This document shows positions 10,197 through 20,582 of a stretch of 64,000 bases of DNA, piece by piece. The position numbers and the translations under genes were made by a program. This stretch comes from Vibrio sp. J1-1 (GTDB lineage Bacteria; Pseudomonadota; Gammaproteobacteria; Enterobacterales; Vibrionaceae), in contig NZ_JAKKCM010000010.1 in assembly GCF_021728395.1 (NCBI RefSeq), positions 62,001 to 126,000 on the forward strand, read 5' to 3'. The first letter of the stretch is position 1. Every line of letters begins with the position of its first letter. Below the pieces are notes generated by a model that was given only the letters and a program-made list of their open reading frames with translations, was not told where the DNA came from and did no database searches.

Positions 10197-13100
10197 ATGC
10201 CAAAACGTACTGACATTCAAAGTATTCTAATTCTTGGTGCTGGTCCGATTGTTATCGGTCAGGCATGTGAGTTTGACTACTCTGGCGCACAAGCGTGTAA
10301 AGCACTTCGTGAAGAAGGTTACCGAGTTATCCTTGTTAACTCGAACCCTGCAACGATCATGACAGATCCAGAGATGGCTGATGCGACTTACATCGAGCCA
10401 ATCCAATGGGAAGTAGTACGCAAGATCATCGAGAAAGAACGCCCAGACGCGGTACTGCCAACCATGGGTGGTCAGACTGCGCTTAACTGTGCGCTAGAGC
10501 TAGAGAAGCACGGTGTTCTTGAAGAGTTCGGCGTAGAAATGATTGGTGCAACGGCTGACGCGATTGATAAAGCAGAAGACCGTTCTCGCTTTGATAAAGC
10601 AATGAAGTCTATCGGCCTTGAGTGTCCTCGCGCAGATACCGCGAAGAGCATGGAAGAAGCTTACAAAGTTTTAGACATGGTTGGCTTCCCTTGTATCATC
10701 CGTCCATCATTTACGATGGGTGGTACTGGTGGTGGTATCGCTTACAACAAAGAAGAGTTCGAAGAAATTTGTCGTCGTGGTCTGGATCTTTCTCCAACCA
10801 ATGAACTGCTTATCGATGAATCGCTAATCGGTTGGAAAGAATACGAAATGGAAGTGGTTCGTGATAAAGCGGACAACTGTATCATCGTATGTTCAATCGA
10901 GAACTTCGACCCTATGGGCATCCACACGGGTGACTCAATCACAGTTGCACCAGCGCAAACTCTGACTGACAAAGAATACCAGCTAATGCGTAATGCATCG
11001 CTAGCGGTTCTGCGTGAAATTGGTGTTGAGACTGGTGGTTCAAACGTACAGTTTGGTATCAACCCGAAAGATGGCCGTATGGTTATCATCGAGATGAACC
11101 CACGTGTATCTCGTTCATCTGCTCTAGCGTCAAAAGCGACTGGTTTCCCAATCGCGAAGATTGCAGCGAAACTTGCTGTTGGCTTTACTCTGGATGAGCT
11201 ACAAAACGACATCACAGGTGGCGCAACGCCAGCATCATTCGAACCAACTATCGACTACGTTGTGACTAAGATTCCTCGCTTTAACTTCGAGAAATTTGCG
11301 GGCGCAAACGACCGTCTGACAACACAGATGAAGTCGGTAGGTGAGGTGATGGCGATTGGTCGTAACCAACAAGAATCTCTTCACAAAGCACTGCGTGGCC
11401 TAGAAGTTGGTGCAACTGGCTTTGATGAAATGGTTGACCTAGAAGCACCAGACGCACTAACTACGATTCGCCACGAGCTAAAAGAAGCGGGCGCAGAGCG
11501 TATTTGGTACATCGCAGACGCATTCCGTGCGGGTATGTCTGTTGATGGCGTATTCAACCTGACTAACATTGACCGCTGGTTCCTGGTTCAAATTGAAGAA
11601 TTAGTGAAACTAGAAGAAGAAGTGAAAGCAGGCGGTTACGCTGGCTTGACCAAAGACGTTCTTCGTCTACTGAAGCGTAAAGGCTTCTCTGATGCTCGCC
11701 TATCTAAACTACTTGGTGTTGCTGAAAGTGAAATTCGTCGCGCTCGTGAACAGTTCGACATTCACCCGGTTTACAAGCGTGTGGATACTTGTGCAGCAGA
11801 ATTTTCTTCTGACACGGCTTACATGTACTCATCTTACGATGAAGAGTGTGAAGCAAACCCAACAGACAAAGACAAGATCATGGTTCTTGGTGGCGGTCCA
11901 AACCGTATCGGCCAAGGCATCGAATTCGATTACTGTTGTGTTCACGCATCGCTAGCACTGCGCGAAGACGGTTACGAAACCATTATGGTTAACTGTAACC
12001 CAGAAACGGTATCTACTGACTACGATACGTCTGACCGCTTGTACTTCGAACCAGTAACTCTGGAAGATGTACTGTCTATTGCTCGCGTTGAAAAGCCAAA
12101 AGGTGTGATTGTTCAATACGGTGGTCAAACGCCACTGAAACTGGCTCGTGCACTAGAAGCGGCTGGCGTGCCAATCATTGGTACTAGCCCAGACGCAATC
12201 GACCGCGCAGAAGACCGTGAGCGCTTCCAAGCAGCTGTTGAGCGTTTAGGTCTTCTACAACCACAAAACGCTACTGTAACGGCGATGGAGCAAGCGGTTG
12301 AGAAGTCAAAAGAAATTGGCTTCCCATTGGTTGTTCGTCCATCTTACGTACTCGGTGGCCGTGCGATGGAAATCGTATACGACGAGCAAGATCTACGTCG
12401 CTACTTCAACGAAGCAGTAAGCGTATCGAACGAGTCTCCAGTACTGCTAGACCGTTTCCTAGATGATGCTACTGAAGTTGACATCGACGCAATCTGTGAT
12501 GGTGAGCGCGTTGTTATCGGCGGTATCATGGAGCACATTGAGCAAGCGGGTGTTCACTCAGGTGACTCAGCATGTTCACTTCCTGCTTACACGCTAAGTC
12601 AGGAAATCCAAGACAAGATGCGTGAGCAAGTTGAGAAGTTAGCCTTTGAACTAGGCGTACGTGGTCTGATGAACACGCAGTTTGCGGTGAAAGACAACGA
12701 CGTTTACCTAATCGAAGTTAACCCTCGTGCTGCGCGTACCGTACCATTCGTTTCGAAAGCGACGGGTGCACCACTAGCGAAAATCGCTGCACGTGTAATG
12801 GCGGGTCAATCTCTAGAGTCACAAGGCTTTACTAAAGAGATTATTCCTCCTTACTACTCTGTGAAAGAAGTGGTTCTACCGTTCAACAAATTCCCTGGTG
12901 TTGACCCACTATTGGGCCCAGAAATGCGCTCAACAGGTGAAGTAATGGGTGTTGGTACAACGTTCGCAGAAGCTTATGCAAAAGCAGAACTAGGTTGTGG
13001 TGCCGTTTACCCTGAAGGTGGCCGTGCGCTACTGTCAGTACGTGAAGGCGATAAAGAGCGTGTTGTTGACTTGGCTTCTAAGCTAGTGAAACTAGGCTAC

Positions 13101-13430
13101 CAGTTGGATGCGACACACGGTACTGCTGTGATTCTAGGCGAAGCGGGTATCAACCCACGTCTGGTAAACAAAGTACACGAAGGTCGTCCACACATTCTTG
13201 ACCGTATCAAGAACAACGAATACACCTACATCGTAAACACGGCTGCTGGTCGTCAAGCGATTGAAGATTCGAAAGTTCTACGCCGCGGTGCACTAGCAGA
13301 GAAAGTGAACTACACAACGACCCTGAACGCAGCGTTTGCAACGTGTATGTCTCACACAGCTGATGCGAAAGCATCTGTGACTTCTGTTCAAGAGCTACAC
13401 GCTAAAGTGAAAGCAAGTCTAGAAGCGTAA
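10197..13430 (+). CDS. carB: Carbamoyl-phosphate synthase large subunit CarB
   Basis: Makes carbamoyl phosphate from bicarbonate, ammonia and two ATP. The 1077-aa protein shows the expected internal duplication. Each half starts with a pre-ATP-grasp segment ([20 protein letters not shown] and [19 protein letters not shown]) and has an ATP-grasp domain ([17 protein letters not shown] and [17 protein letters not shown], then [20 protein letters not shown] and [20 protein letters not shown]). The C-terminal MGS-like allosteric domain covers about the last 140 residues. It is in an operon with carA and ends at a strong terminator. Confidence 0.98.
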   Translation: MPKRTDIQSILILGAGPIVIGQACEFDYSGAQACKALREEGYRVILVNSNPATIMTDPEMADATYIEPIQWEVVRKIIEKERPDAVLPTMGGQTALNCALELEKHGVLEEFGVEMIGATADAIDKAEDRSRFDKAMKSIGLECPRADTAKSMEEAYKVLDMVGFPCIIRPSFTMGGTGGGIAYNKEEFEEICRRGLDLSPTNELLIDESLIGWKEYEMEVVRDKADNCIIVCSIENFDPMGIHTGDSITVAPAQTLTDKEYQLMRNASLAVLREIGVETGGSNVQFGINPKDGRMVIIEMNPRVSRSSALASKATGFPIAKIAAKLAVGFTLDELQNDITGGATPASFEPTIDYVVTKIPRFNFEKFAGANDRLTTQMKSVGEVMAIGRNQQESLHKALRGLEVGATGFDEMVDLEAPDALTTIRHELKEAGAERIWYIADAFRAGMSVDGVFNLTNIDRWFLVQIEELVKLEEEVKAGGYAGLTKDVLRLLKRKGFSDARLSKLLGVAESEIRRAREQFDIHPVYKRVDTCAAEFSSDTAYMYSSYDEECEANPTDKDKIMVLGGGPNRIGQGIEFDYCCVHASLALREDGYETIMVNCNPETVSTDYDTSDRLYFEPVTLEDVLSIARVEKPKGVIVQYGGQTPLKLARALEAAGVPIIGTSPDAIDRAEDRERFQAAVERLGLLQPQNATVTAMEQAVEKSKEIGFPLVVRPSYVLGGRAMEIVYDEQDLRRYFNEAVSVSNESPVLLDRFLDDATEVDIDAICDGERVVIGGIMEHIEQAGVHSGDSACSLPAYTLSQEIQDKMREQVEKLAFELGVRGLMNTQFAVKDNDVYLIEVNPRAARTVPFVSKATGAPLAKIAARVMAGQSLESQGFTKEIIPPYYSVKEVVLPFNKFPGVDPLLGPEMRSTGEVMGVGTTFAEAYAKAELGCGAVYPEGGRALLSVREGDKERVVDLASKLVKLGYQLDATHGTAVILGEAGINPRLVNKVHEGRPHILDRIKNNEYTYIVNTAAGRQAIEDSKVLRRGALAEKVNYTTTLNAAFATCMSHTADAKASVTSVQELHAKVKASLEA

Positions 13431-13481
13431 TAGATAAAAATCAGTAAGCTCGTTAATCAGGGCTTATATGACAACCTCATT

Positions 13482-13507
13482 GCCCGCTCATTTGAGCGGG
13501 CTTTTTT
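13482..13507 (+). terminator. Intrinsic terminator after carB
   Basis: GCCCGCTCA-TT-TGAGCGGGC inverted repeat followed by six T. Confidence 0.88.
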
Positions 13508-13637
13508 GTTTTAGACGTTCCCGATTACAGCTGATGAAAATCTGGAATAGGTTGGTGTCTTGCCTTTCCTTTTGCTCTTCGTTTGATTAATGCTACCGTT
13601 GCCTTCCTTTTGGTATCTCATTGACAAGGAAGCATTA

Positions 13638-14417
13638 GTGGAAATCACGTTTGAGGTTTTAGTCGCACTGTTTTTTGTAGCATCAGCAGCTGGCTTTATT
13701 GATGCTATGGCTGGTGGAGGAGGTCTGTTGACGCTTCCTGCGTTACTGGCAGCTGGGCTCAGCCCGACTCAAGCGTTGGCAACCAATAAGCTGCAAAGCT
13801 CATTCGGCAGTTTTTCCGCGAGTTGGTATTTTGTGCGAAATGGCATCGTCAGCTTAAAAGAGATGCGCATTGCTATCTTGTGTACTTTCGTTGGTTCCGC
13901 AATCGGCGCTGAGGCGGTGCAGTTTGTCGACGCGGGTGTGCTTACCAGCTTGATTCCCGTTTTTCTCATTGCGATTTCACTCTATTTTTTGCTGGCACCA
14001 ACAACGAAAAATACAGGTGGTGATCCAAAACTATCAGAGGCAATGTTCGCGTTGTTTATTGGTGGTGGCGTAGGCTTTTACGATGGCTTTTTTGGCCCCG
14101 GAACCGGATCGATCTTTACGGTTTGTTTTGTTGTTCTCGGCCACTTCTCTTTAGTTTATGCAACCGCACGGACCAAGATCCTTAACTTCACATCTAATAT
14201 TGCAGCACTGTTGTTTTTTGTATTAGCTGGTCTGCCTGTATGGGAGATAGGGTTGACCATGGCTGTTGGTGGTTTTATTGGTGCTCAACTTGGGGCAAAA
14301 GTGGTGGTGACGAAGGGACAGAAATGGATTCGCCCTCTAGTGATCACCATGTCGATGTTGATGGCACTAAAACTTCTTTGGCAACAACATCAGCAATGGA
14401 TTCTATCAGTGTTTTAA
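13638..14417 (+). CDS. TSUP (TauE/SafE) family membrane transporter, YfcA-like
   Basis: Predicted inner-membrane anion exporter or permease of the TSUP family, whose known substrates are sulfur oxyanions and organosulfonates. The substrate here is unknown. It has the family motif GFIDAMAGGGGLLTLPAL near the N-terminus, a second repeat with GFYDGFFGPGTGS, and about seven or eight hydrophobic segments. An ATG at 13590 opens the frame but has no ribosome binding site. GTG at 13638 has AAGGA seven bases upstream and gives 259 aa, close to YfcA. The 3' end overlaps the convergent LysR gene by 74 bases. Confidence 0.85.
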   Translation: MEITFEVLVALFFVASAAGFIDAMAGGGGLLTLPALLAAGLSPTQALATNKLQSSFGSFSASWYFVRNGIVSLKEMRIAILCTFVGSAIGAEAVQFVDAGVLTSLIPVFLIAISLYFLLAPTTKNTGGDPKLSEAMFALFIGGGVGFYDGFFGPGTGSIFTVCFVVLGHFSLVYATARTKILNFTSNIAALLFFVLAGLPVWEIGLTMAVGGFIGAQLGAKVVVTKGQKWIRPLVITMSMLMALKLLWQQHQQWILSVF

Positions 14418-15213
14418 CCCGTTGATTACGATAGGTGTTATGGCGAAGGCAAACGTGAATAGGGCGGATAAGGTGTGCTAACTGGTCGAACTCAAAGCGG
14501 TATTTTTCGTCGATTTTGAGTGTATTGATGATAGATTTTGGAATCAAAGCGGGTGCCATACCAGCTAATGCCAATTGTGCTGCTGCGGTATAGGAGTCCA
14601 TTTCCATGATTGGCTCAATATTGTGCTTAGACAGAATCGCTTGCTGATACGTATTGGCAGGATTACTTAAATCATTGGTCACCACTGCTGTAGGTAAAGT
14701 AGTCAGTGGATGCTTGCTAATGATAGAGAAGGGTTCATCGGCGAGGTGAAAGCTCATCAAACCGTGATGAGGGGGTAAATAGCCAGCACAGAACCCAAGC
14801 GTTGCTTTGCCTGACTTTACATTTTCTATGATTCTTGGGGTGTGGTTGGTGGAAATGCGAAGATAAGGATCGTCTGAAAATCGCTCTTCCATGATCAAAC
14901 TCAGATAGCCAGCGACTAACGTTTCAGAGCAATCCAGTTTAATTAACGACGTATCTTCGATCACTTGTTGATCGTGAATTTGACCGATTAACTCATTGAA
15001 GGTTGGTTCAATCGTAGCAATGAGTGCAAGTGCGTCTGATGTGAGTTTGATATGCCTACCGCTTGGCTCAATAAGCTTTTTCCCGATTTTCTTTTCCAAG
15101 TTGGCAATGCGTTTGCTCACGGCAGACTGGCTAATGTACAACTGACTGCCAGTTCGGCTCATTGTCTTCTCTCTGCTCAGAACAAGTAATGTCTCAATGC
15201 CTTCTAGTAACAT
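14344..15213 (-). CDS. LysR-family transcriptional regulator
   Basis: The 289-aa protein has an N-terminal winged helix-turn-helix (about residues 1-60), with the LysR-typical QSAVSKRIANLEKKIGKKL, and a C-terminal effector-binding domain from about residue 90. The target and ligand are not identifiable. It lies convergent with the TSUP transporter gene, its last 74 bases lying inside that gene, so the two may be functionally linked although LysR regulators are more often divergent from their targets. An alternative is regulation of unlinked genes. About 140 bases separate its start from the yicG terminator. Confidence 0.9.
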   Translation of the reverse strand: MLLEGIETLLVLSREKTMSRTGSQLYISQSAVSKRIANLEKKIGKKLIEPSGRHIKLTSDALALIATIEPTFNELIGQIHDQQVIEDTSLIKLDCSETLVAGYLSLIMEERFSDDPYLRISTNHTPRIIENVKSGKATLGFCAGYLPPHHGLMSFHLADEPFSIISKHPLTTLPTAVVTNDLSNPANTYQQAILSKHNIEPIMEMDSYTAAAQLALAGMAPALIPKSIINTLKIDEKYRFEFDQLAHLIRPIHVCLRHNTYRNQRVKTLIESIADVVAKEVLVPSTSTW

Positions 15214-15288
15214 ACCAATCGATGAAAATAGGGAATAGTAGGTCTAATTTAACCAAATGTAGAATAGTAAGCGAGCATAACAGTACAA

Positions 15289-15319
15289 ATAAAAAGAGCC
15301 GATGTTAGGACCGGCTCTT
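15289..15319 (-). terminator. Intrinsic terminator after yicG
   Basis: On the minus strand AAGAGCCG and CGGCTCTT pair around a 10-base loop, followed by five T. It ends the mtnN-cbiB-btuF-yicG block. Confidence 0.8.
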
Positions 15320-15342
15320 AAAAATGTTCTTGGCGAGGGGCG

Positions 15343-15963
15343 TTAACGATTGATTGCGAATGTAGGCAAAGACAAGTGCCAGCGGATCGCACCAAGACGG
15401 ATAATCAATGTTGAGCTTACGCCAGCGATTAGGGCTGTTGAGTGGTCATACCCCATCGCGACAGCTGTTGTATGGAATATCCCTCCAATAATACAGGCTG
15501 TTGCATACACTTCACTTCTCAATACCATCGGCACCTCTCGTGCCAGTACATCACGTATGATGCCGCCACCACACCCAGTAATAACGCCCATGATTACAGC
15601 GACCATTCCTGAAGCATTATAAGCCAACGCTTTTTCTACTCCGATACCGACGAAGACAGCAAGACCAATGGCATCACAAACAGGTAAAACCCACCAAGAA
15701 ACGCGCTTGGGACGGCGCACTATCAACATGGTTAATAGACAGGTGATAAAGATAACCCAGAGGTAGGTCGTGTCAGTAACCCAGAATACAGGTGTAGCAC
15801 CCAGTGCCATATCTCGGATTGTTCCACCACCAATAGCGGTGACGCTTCCGAGCACAATGACGCCGAATGGATCCATCTTTAACCGACCAGCCAGTAATAC
15901 ACCAGAAATGGCGAATACAGCGGTGCCGAATAAGTCGATCATGTAAAGCAGCATGGAGTCCAT
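15343..15963 (-). CDS. TRIC-type (UPF0126) membrane protein, YicG-like
   Basis: Integral inner-membrane protein of 206 aa with about seven hydrophobic segments arranged as two related halves, each with a Gly-rich signature (AIGGGTIRDMALG and GCGGGIIRDVLAR). This is the UPF0126 family, related to trimeric intracellular cation channels. The frame can be extended to 16005, but ATG at 15963 has AAAGG upstream and gives the length of E. coli YicG (205 aa). It lies 68 bases after btuF on the same strand. A role in ion or amino acid transport is known only for relatives. Confidence 0.85.
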   Translation of the reverse strand: MDSMLLYMIDLFGTAVFAISGVLLAGRLKMDPFGVIVLGSVTAIGGGTIRDMALGATPVFWVTDTTYLWVIFITCLLTMLIVRRPKRVSWWVLPVCDAIGLAVFVGIGVEKALAYNASGMVAVIMGVITGCGGGIIRDVLAREVPMVLRSEVYATACIIGGIFHTTAVAMGYDHSTALIAGVSSTLIIRLGAIRWHLSLPTFAINR

Positions 15964-16031
15964 GTTACTTGGTACCTTTAACAAAGTGATAAAAAATGGG
16001 CGCAAATTGTACGGTATTTACCACCAAAACG

Positions 16032-16856
16032 TTAGCGTTTTTGGCGTACGCTTTCAAAGTATTCGCACACTTCTGAGATGGCATTAAGTGTTCTGGGTGT
16101 CGGTCGGTTGATCCAGTCAGCATTCAATGACCAAATATGCCCGTCCTTTAAAGCAGGAACCTCATTCTTCCATTCAGACCACATACCGTCACTACTCATT
16201 GCATGACGCGAAGTAAAGATAACCTCTGGCTGGCGAGTGATGATTTGCTCGATGCTGACCTGAGGGTAGGGAGAGCCCGCGCTGGAAAATATATTTTCGC
16301 CACCACAAAAGGTAAACACCTCACTTGGCCAGTTTTTTCCTGCGACCGTGATGATCGGTTTTTCACTGAGTTGGTAAAAATAACGGACCTTGTCTTCGGT
16401 GCTGTATTTGTCTTTCAATGCTTTTAATTGGGTTCTAAAGTCATCAGCTGCTTTCAGGCCTACTTGTGGATTTTCACTGTACTGACTCAATTGTTCGATG
16501 TTGTTGGCAATGTCCATGAGTGAGCTGGACGTAGAGTAGTAAATGGGCACATCAAACTGGGCGAGTTTTTCCAATTCTTTGGCTGGATTACCTGAAGGCC
16601 AGGCAATGACCAAATCCGGACGAAGCGCAATGATACGTTCTAGCTTTATCCCTTGGTAATTGGAGACTTTCTCCAGTTTATTCGCTTGTTCAGGGTAATC
16701 ACTCATTTCACTCACTGCGATCAATTTATCTCCCAGCCCTGCGGCGTAGGCAATCTCGGTCGCGTGTGGCGCTAAGCTAATGACACGTTGCGCTGGCTCG
16801 TTAGCCAATACGATTGATGAAAACAAAAGTGACATTGATACGGCAATTTTTGGCAT
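16032..16856 (-). CDS. btuF: Vitamin B12-binding periplasmic protein BtuF
   Basis: Periplasmic binding protein that delivers cobalamin to the BtuCD ABC importer. The signal peptide MPKIAVSMSLLFSSIVLA precedes a class III binding-protein fold with QRVISLAPHATEIAYAAG, RPDLVIAWPSG and IFSSAGSPYPQVSIEQI. Two adjacent ATGs occur (16859 and 16856). The second has AAGGA at the better distance and starts MPK. The upstream cbiB stop codon TGA is shared with the ATGATG, so the two genes are translationally coupled. btuC and btuD are not in this window. Confidence 0.92.
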   Translation of the reverse strand: MPKIAVSMSLLFSSIVLANEPAQRVISLAPHATEIAYAAGLGDKLIAVSEMSDYPEQANKLEKVSNYQGIKLERIIALRPDLVIAWPSGNPAKELEKLAQFDVPIYYSTSSSLMDIANNIEQLSQYSENPQVGLKAADDFRTQLKALKDKYSTEDKVRYFYQLSEKPIITVAGKNWPSEVFTFCGGENIFSSAGSPYPQVSIEQIITRQPEVIFTSRHAMSSDGMWSEWKNEVPALKDGHIWSLNADWINRPTPRTLNAISEVCEYFESVRQKR

Positions 16857-17809
16857 CATAATCCTTGATAAATCAGTCCGAGAAGAAGGCTTTGGATAAC
16901 AATCCAAGCAAAAATACGCCAAACCAAGATTGCTTGGATCTGCGCCAGATGTATGGCTGACGGCGCAATACGTCCACCAATTTTAGCTCGCTCTGCCCGT
17001 GTTCCTTGGTAAATAGCAGGGCCACCCAAAGAGAGTTGTAACTTGTGCCCGACACTACACAGCAACCACGCAGGCCCGGGTAACGGCCAGGATTGAGCTT
17101 GTTGGTTTATTCCGCTAATCACGGCAGAGAGACTCTTCCCAGATGCGATAAACAGAGCGAACAAGCGTAATGGAATGATTTCAAGTGCCGCGAGAAGTTG
17201 AATGGCGGGTTTGCCAAATGGTGAGTATTGTTTTCGGCTTGGTGACCAAGTACGTGCAAGTTCTGCGATGAGCCGGTAAAGGAAAGCACCGATACCACCC
17301 GTAAGTGCGTACCAGAACAGAACACAGACGACATTTCGGCCGTAGCCCATAATGATCGTTTCCGCTCCCGCTTTGCCTACCCCTAACAGAGAAAGGCTGT
17401 TTGTATCACGGTTGAGGTACGGTTTTAATCGTTGGCGACATAAAGGCTTGTCCTCATTGGACATAGCGCTAACGAGCTGTTTTGTTAACCTTTCACTACT
17501 TCGCCAATCTAACGCGAGCAGCAACAGTGCTAACTCGTATAGTGGTGCTTTCCATACCAGAGGCTCTAGCGCAATCAATAGCACCAAACAAGGCAATATC
17601 ATGACGAGAATGGACAGGCTGCCTGCCAGCATGCTTTGTGAATAGCTATGGTGTCGATTCACCTTTGTGGCCAACTGCTCTGCTATTTTTCGCCATAACA
17701 TTAAAGGATGAGCGGAGTGAGGGATAGGTAAAACGAGATGAAACAACAGTGCGCCCCACATGACAAGGAGCGCACCATTGGCATAAAGTTGCTGAAAAGT
17801 TTCTTCCAT
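16856..17809 (-). CDS. cbiB: Cobalamin biosynthesis protein CobD/CbiB family
   Basis: Membrane protein that attaches the aminopropanol arm to cobyric acid, used in cobalamin synthesis or corrinoid salvage. The 317-aa protein has four to five hydrophobic segments, a CbiB-type DWRSSERLTKQL region, LNRDTNSLSLLGVGKAGAETI and the C-terminal LGGPAIYQGTRAERAKIGG segment. It is coupled to btuF by a TGA/ATG overlap and follows mtnN by 30 bases, so the cluster pairs B12 uptake with salvage. The start has only a weak ribosome binding site and may rely on coupling to mtnN. Confidence 0.88.
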   Translation of the reverse strand: MEETFQQLYANGALLVMWGALLFHLVLPIPHSAHPLMLWRKIAEQLATKVNRHHSYSQSMLAGSLSILVMILPCLVLLIALEPLVWKAPLYELALLLLALDWRSSERLTKQLVSAMSNEDKPLCRQRLKPYLNRDTNSLSLLGVGKAGAETIIMGYGRNVVCVLFWYALTGGIGAFLYRLIAELARTWSPSRKQYSPFGKPAIQLLAALEIIPLRLFALFIASGKSLSAVISGINQQAQSWPLPGPAWLLCSVGHKLQLSLGGPAIYQGTRAERAKIGGRIAPSAIHLAQIQAILVWRIFAWIVIQSLLLGLIYQGL

Positions 17810-17839
17810 GAATGGTTCGATTTATTTAATCAGCTCGAC

Positions 17840-18535
17840 TTATTTTACTAGCTCTAGCATTTTGAACACCATTTCAGAGGAACTTTCTGCCGCTAACGGT
17901 AAAAACTCTTCGAAGCTCATTGGAGATTCTTTGTCTGCTACGTCTGAAATGGCACGTACCACCACAAATGGCGTCTTGAACTGGTGGCAAGTCTGAGCAA
18001 TTGCTGATGCTTCCATCTCTACTGCGATCACTGATGGGAAGTGCTCGCGGATAAATGCTTGACGCTCAGCGGTGCAAACGAAAGCATCACCAGTACAAAT
18101 AAGGCCGCGTACCGCGTGTTTGTTTTCCATCTGGGCCAAGGCTTTTTCTGCCAGCTCCATCAGCTTTTCATCCGCTTTGAATGCCGCAGGTTGGCCTGCC
18201 ATTTGGCCTATTTCGTAGCCGAATGCTGTTACGTCTGCATCGTGGTGACGTACTTCTGTTGAGATGACCACATCACCTAGGTTTAGACTGGAGTCGAAGC
18301 CACCAGCAGAGCCTGTGTTGATCACAACGTCAGGTTGGTATTCATCAAGTAAGATGGTCGTACCCACAGCAGCGGCTACTTTACCGATGCCCGATTGTAG
18401 AAGTACTACATCTACACCGTTAATTTGACCAGAGAAATACGTACAGCCTGCTTTGTTGACCGTCTGGCAGTTTGTCATTGCTTCTTTCAGGATGGTCACT
18501 TCTTGTTCCATCGCACCGATGATACCAACTTTCAT
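17840..18535 (-). CDS. mtnN: 5'-methylthioadenosine/S-adenosylhomocysteine nucleosidase MtnN
   Basis: Hydrolyses methylthioadenosine, S-adenosylhomocysteine and 5'-deoxyadenosine. In vibrios it also generates the precursor of the AI-2 quorum signal made by LuxS. The 231-aa protein has the start [13 protein letters not shown], the nucleosidase segment NTGSAGGF and the C-terminal [17 protein letters not shown] at 18535 is preceded by AAAGAGAG and matches E. coli length (232 aa). An ATG nine codons upstream is less likely. It is first in the mtnN-cbiB-btuF cluster, and 5'-deoxyadenosine disposal links naturally with B12 and radical-SAM metabolism. Confidence 0.95.
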   Translation of the reverse strand: MKVGIIGAMEQEVTILKEAMTNCQTVNKAGCTYFSGQINGVDVVLLQSGIGKVAAAVGTTILLDEYQPDVVINTGSAGGFDSSLNLGDVVISTEVRHHDADVTAFGYEIGQMAGQPAAFKADEKLMELAEKALAQMENKHAVRGLICTGDAFVCTAERQAFIREHFPSVIAVEMEASAIAQTCHQFKTPFVVVRAISDVADKESPMSFEEFLPLAAESSSEMVFKMLELVK

Positions 18536-18598
18536 AACACTCTCTTTGGGTAAAATATTCATTCGGGCGAGAGTATAACACTCCCCATTGCCAGTTTT

Positions 18599-19027
18599 CT
18601 ATTTGATGAGCCCTGCGTCAGAGAGTTCTGCGCGTAATTGCTTTGCTCGCTTTCTATTGACGCCGAAATCGGAGTATCCAATACGAGATTCAGAGCGAAC
18701 GATGAGCTTATCGTCACTGATTTTTAGCTCGAGATCGTCAACAAAGCGCATGATCTTGGATGTACATTCGATACGTAGATAATCGCCTTCTTTTACCGCT
18801 GTTTTTGCCCCCGGTAGTTTGAGAGCCGCTTGCTCAATCGCATCGAGTGTTGCGGACTCTGTCAGCAGGAATGGTTCAAGATAGTGCTCTTCACGAGAAT
18901 CCTGGGTGGAAACACAGTTTGGTTTGTTGCCACATGGTGTTTGAGAGTGATCGGTCACGGTTGGTACTCCTTGGCTGCATGCGGTTAAGCTGAAAAACAC
19001 GATAGAAAGGAGAGCGAAGTTTTTCAT
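18599..19027 (-). CDS. DUF1499 family lipoprotein
   Basis: Predicted lipoprotein of 142 aa with signal peptide MKNFALLSIVFFSLTAC, where LTAC is a lipobox with Cys17. The mature part carries the DUF1499 pattern: PNCVST near the start, LRIECTSKIMRFVDDLEL and a C-terminal SRIGYSDFGVNRKRAKQL. The residue after the Cys is Ser, which suggests outer-membrane sorting. The function of the family is not established. It is on the same strand as mtnN but 60 bases upstream, and probably separate from the gltBD operon, whose terminator lies before it. Confidence 0.85.
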   Translation of the reverse strand: MKNFALLSIVFFSLTACSQGVPTVTDHSQTPCGNKPNCVSTQDSREEHYLEPFLLTESATLDAIEQAALKLPGAKTAVKEGDYLRIECTSKIMRFVDDLELKISDDKLIVRSESRIGYSDFGVNRKRAKQLRAELSDAGLIK

Positions 19028-19095
19028 GGTATAGATTCCTTGTGGTAGGAATGTAGTCGTTCAAATTTTTTTGTTATGTAATTATATGTAATAAA

Positions 19096-19126
19096 AGAAA
19101 AAAGGACCCAATATTAGGGTCCTTTT
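19096..19126 (-). terminator. Intrinsic terminator after the downstream gltBD operon
   Basis: On the minus strand AAAAGGACCC and GGGTCCTTTT form a perfect stem with a 7-base loop, continuing into a T-rich tract. Confidence 0.88.
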
Positions 19127-19148
19127 GAGAGATTTGACGTGTTGAACG

Positions 19149-20564
<1,416 letters not shown>

Positions 20565-20582
20565 TCAAACATCCTCCATGAC

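Noticed and set aside
10742-11215. Minus-strand ORF of 157 aa inside carB
   Set aside because: Ser/Arg-rich antisense shadow with no independent support.
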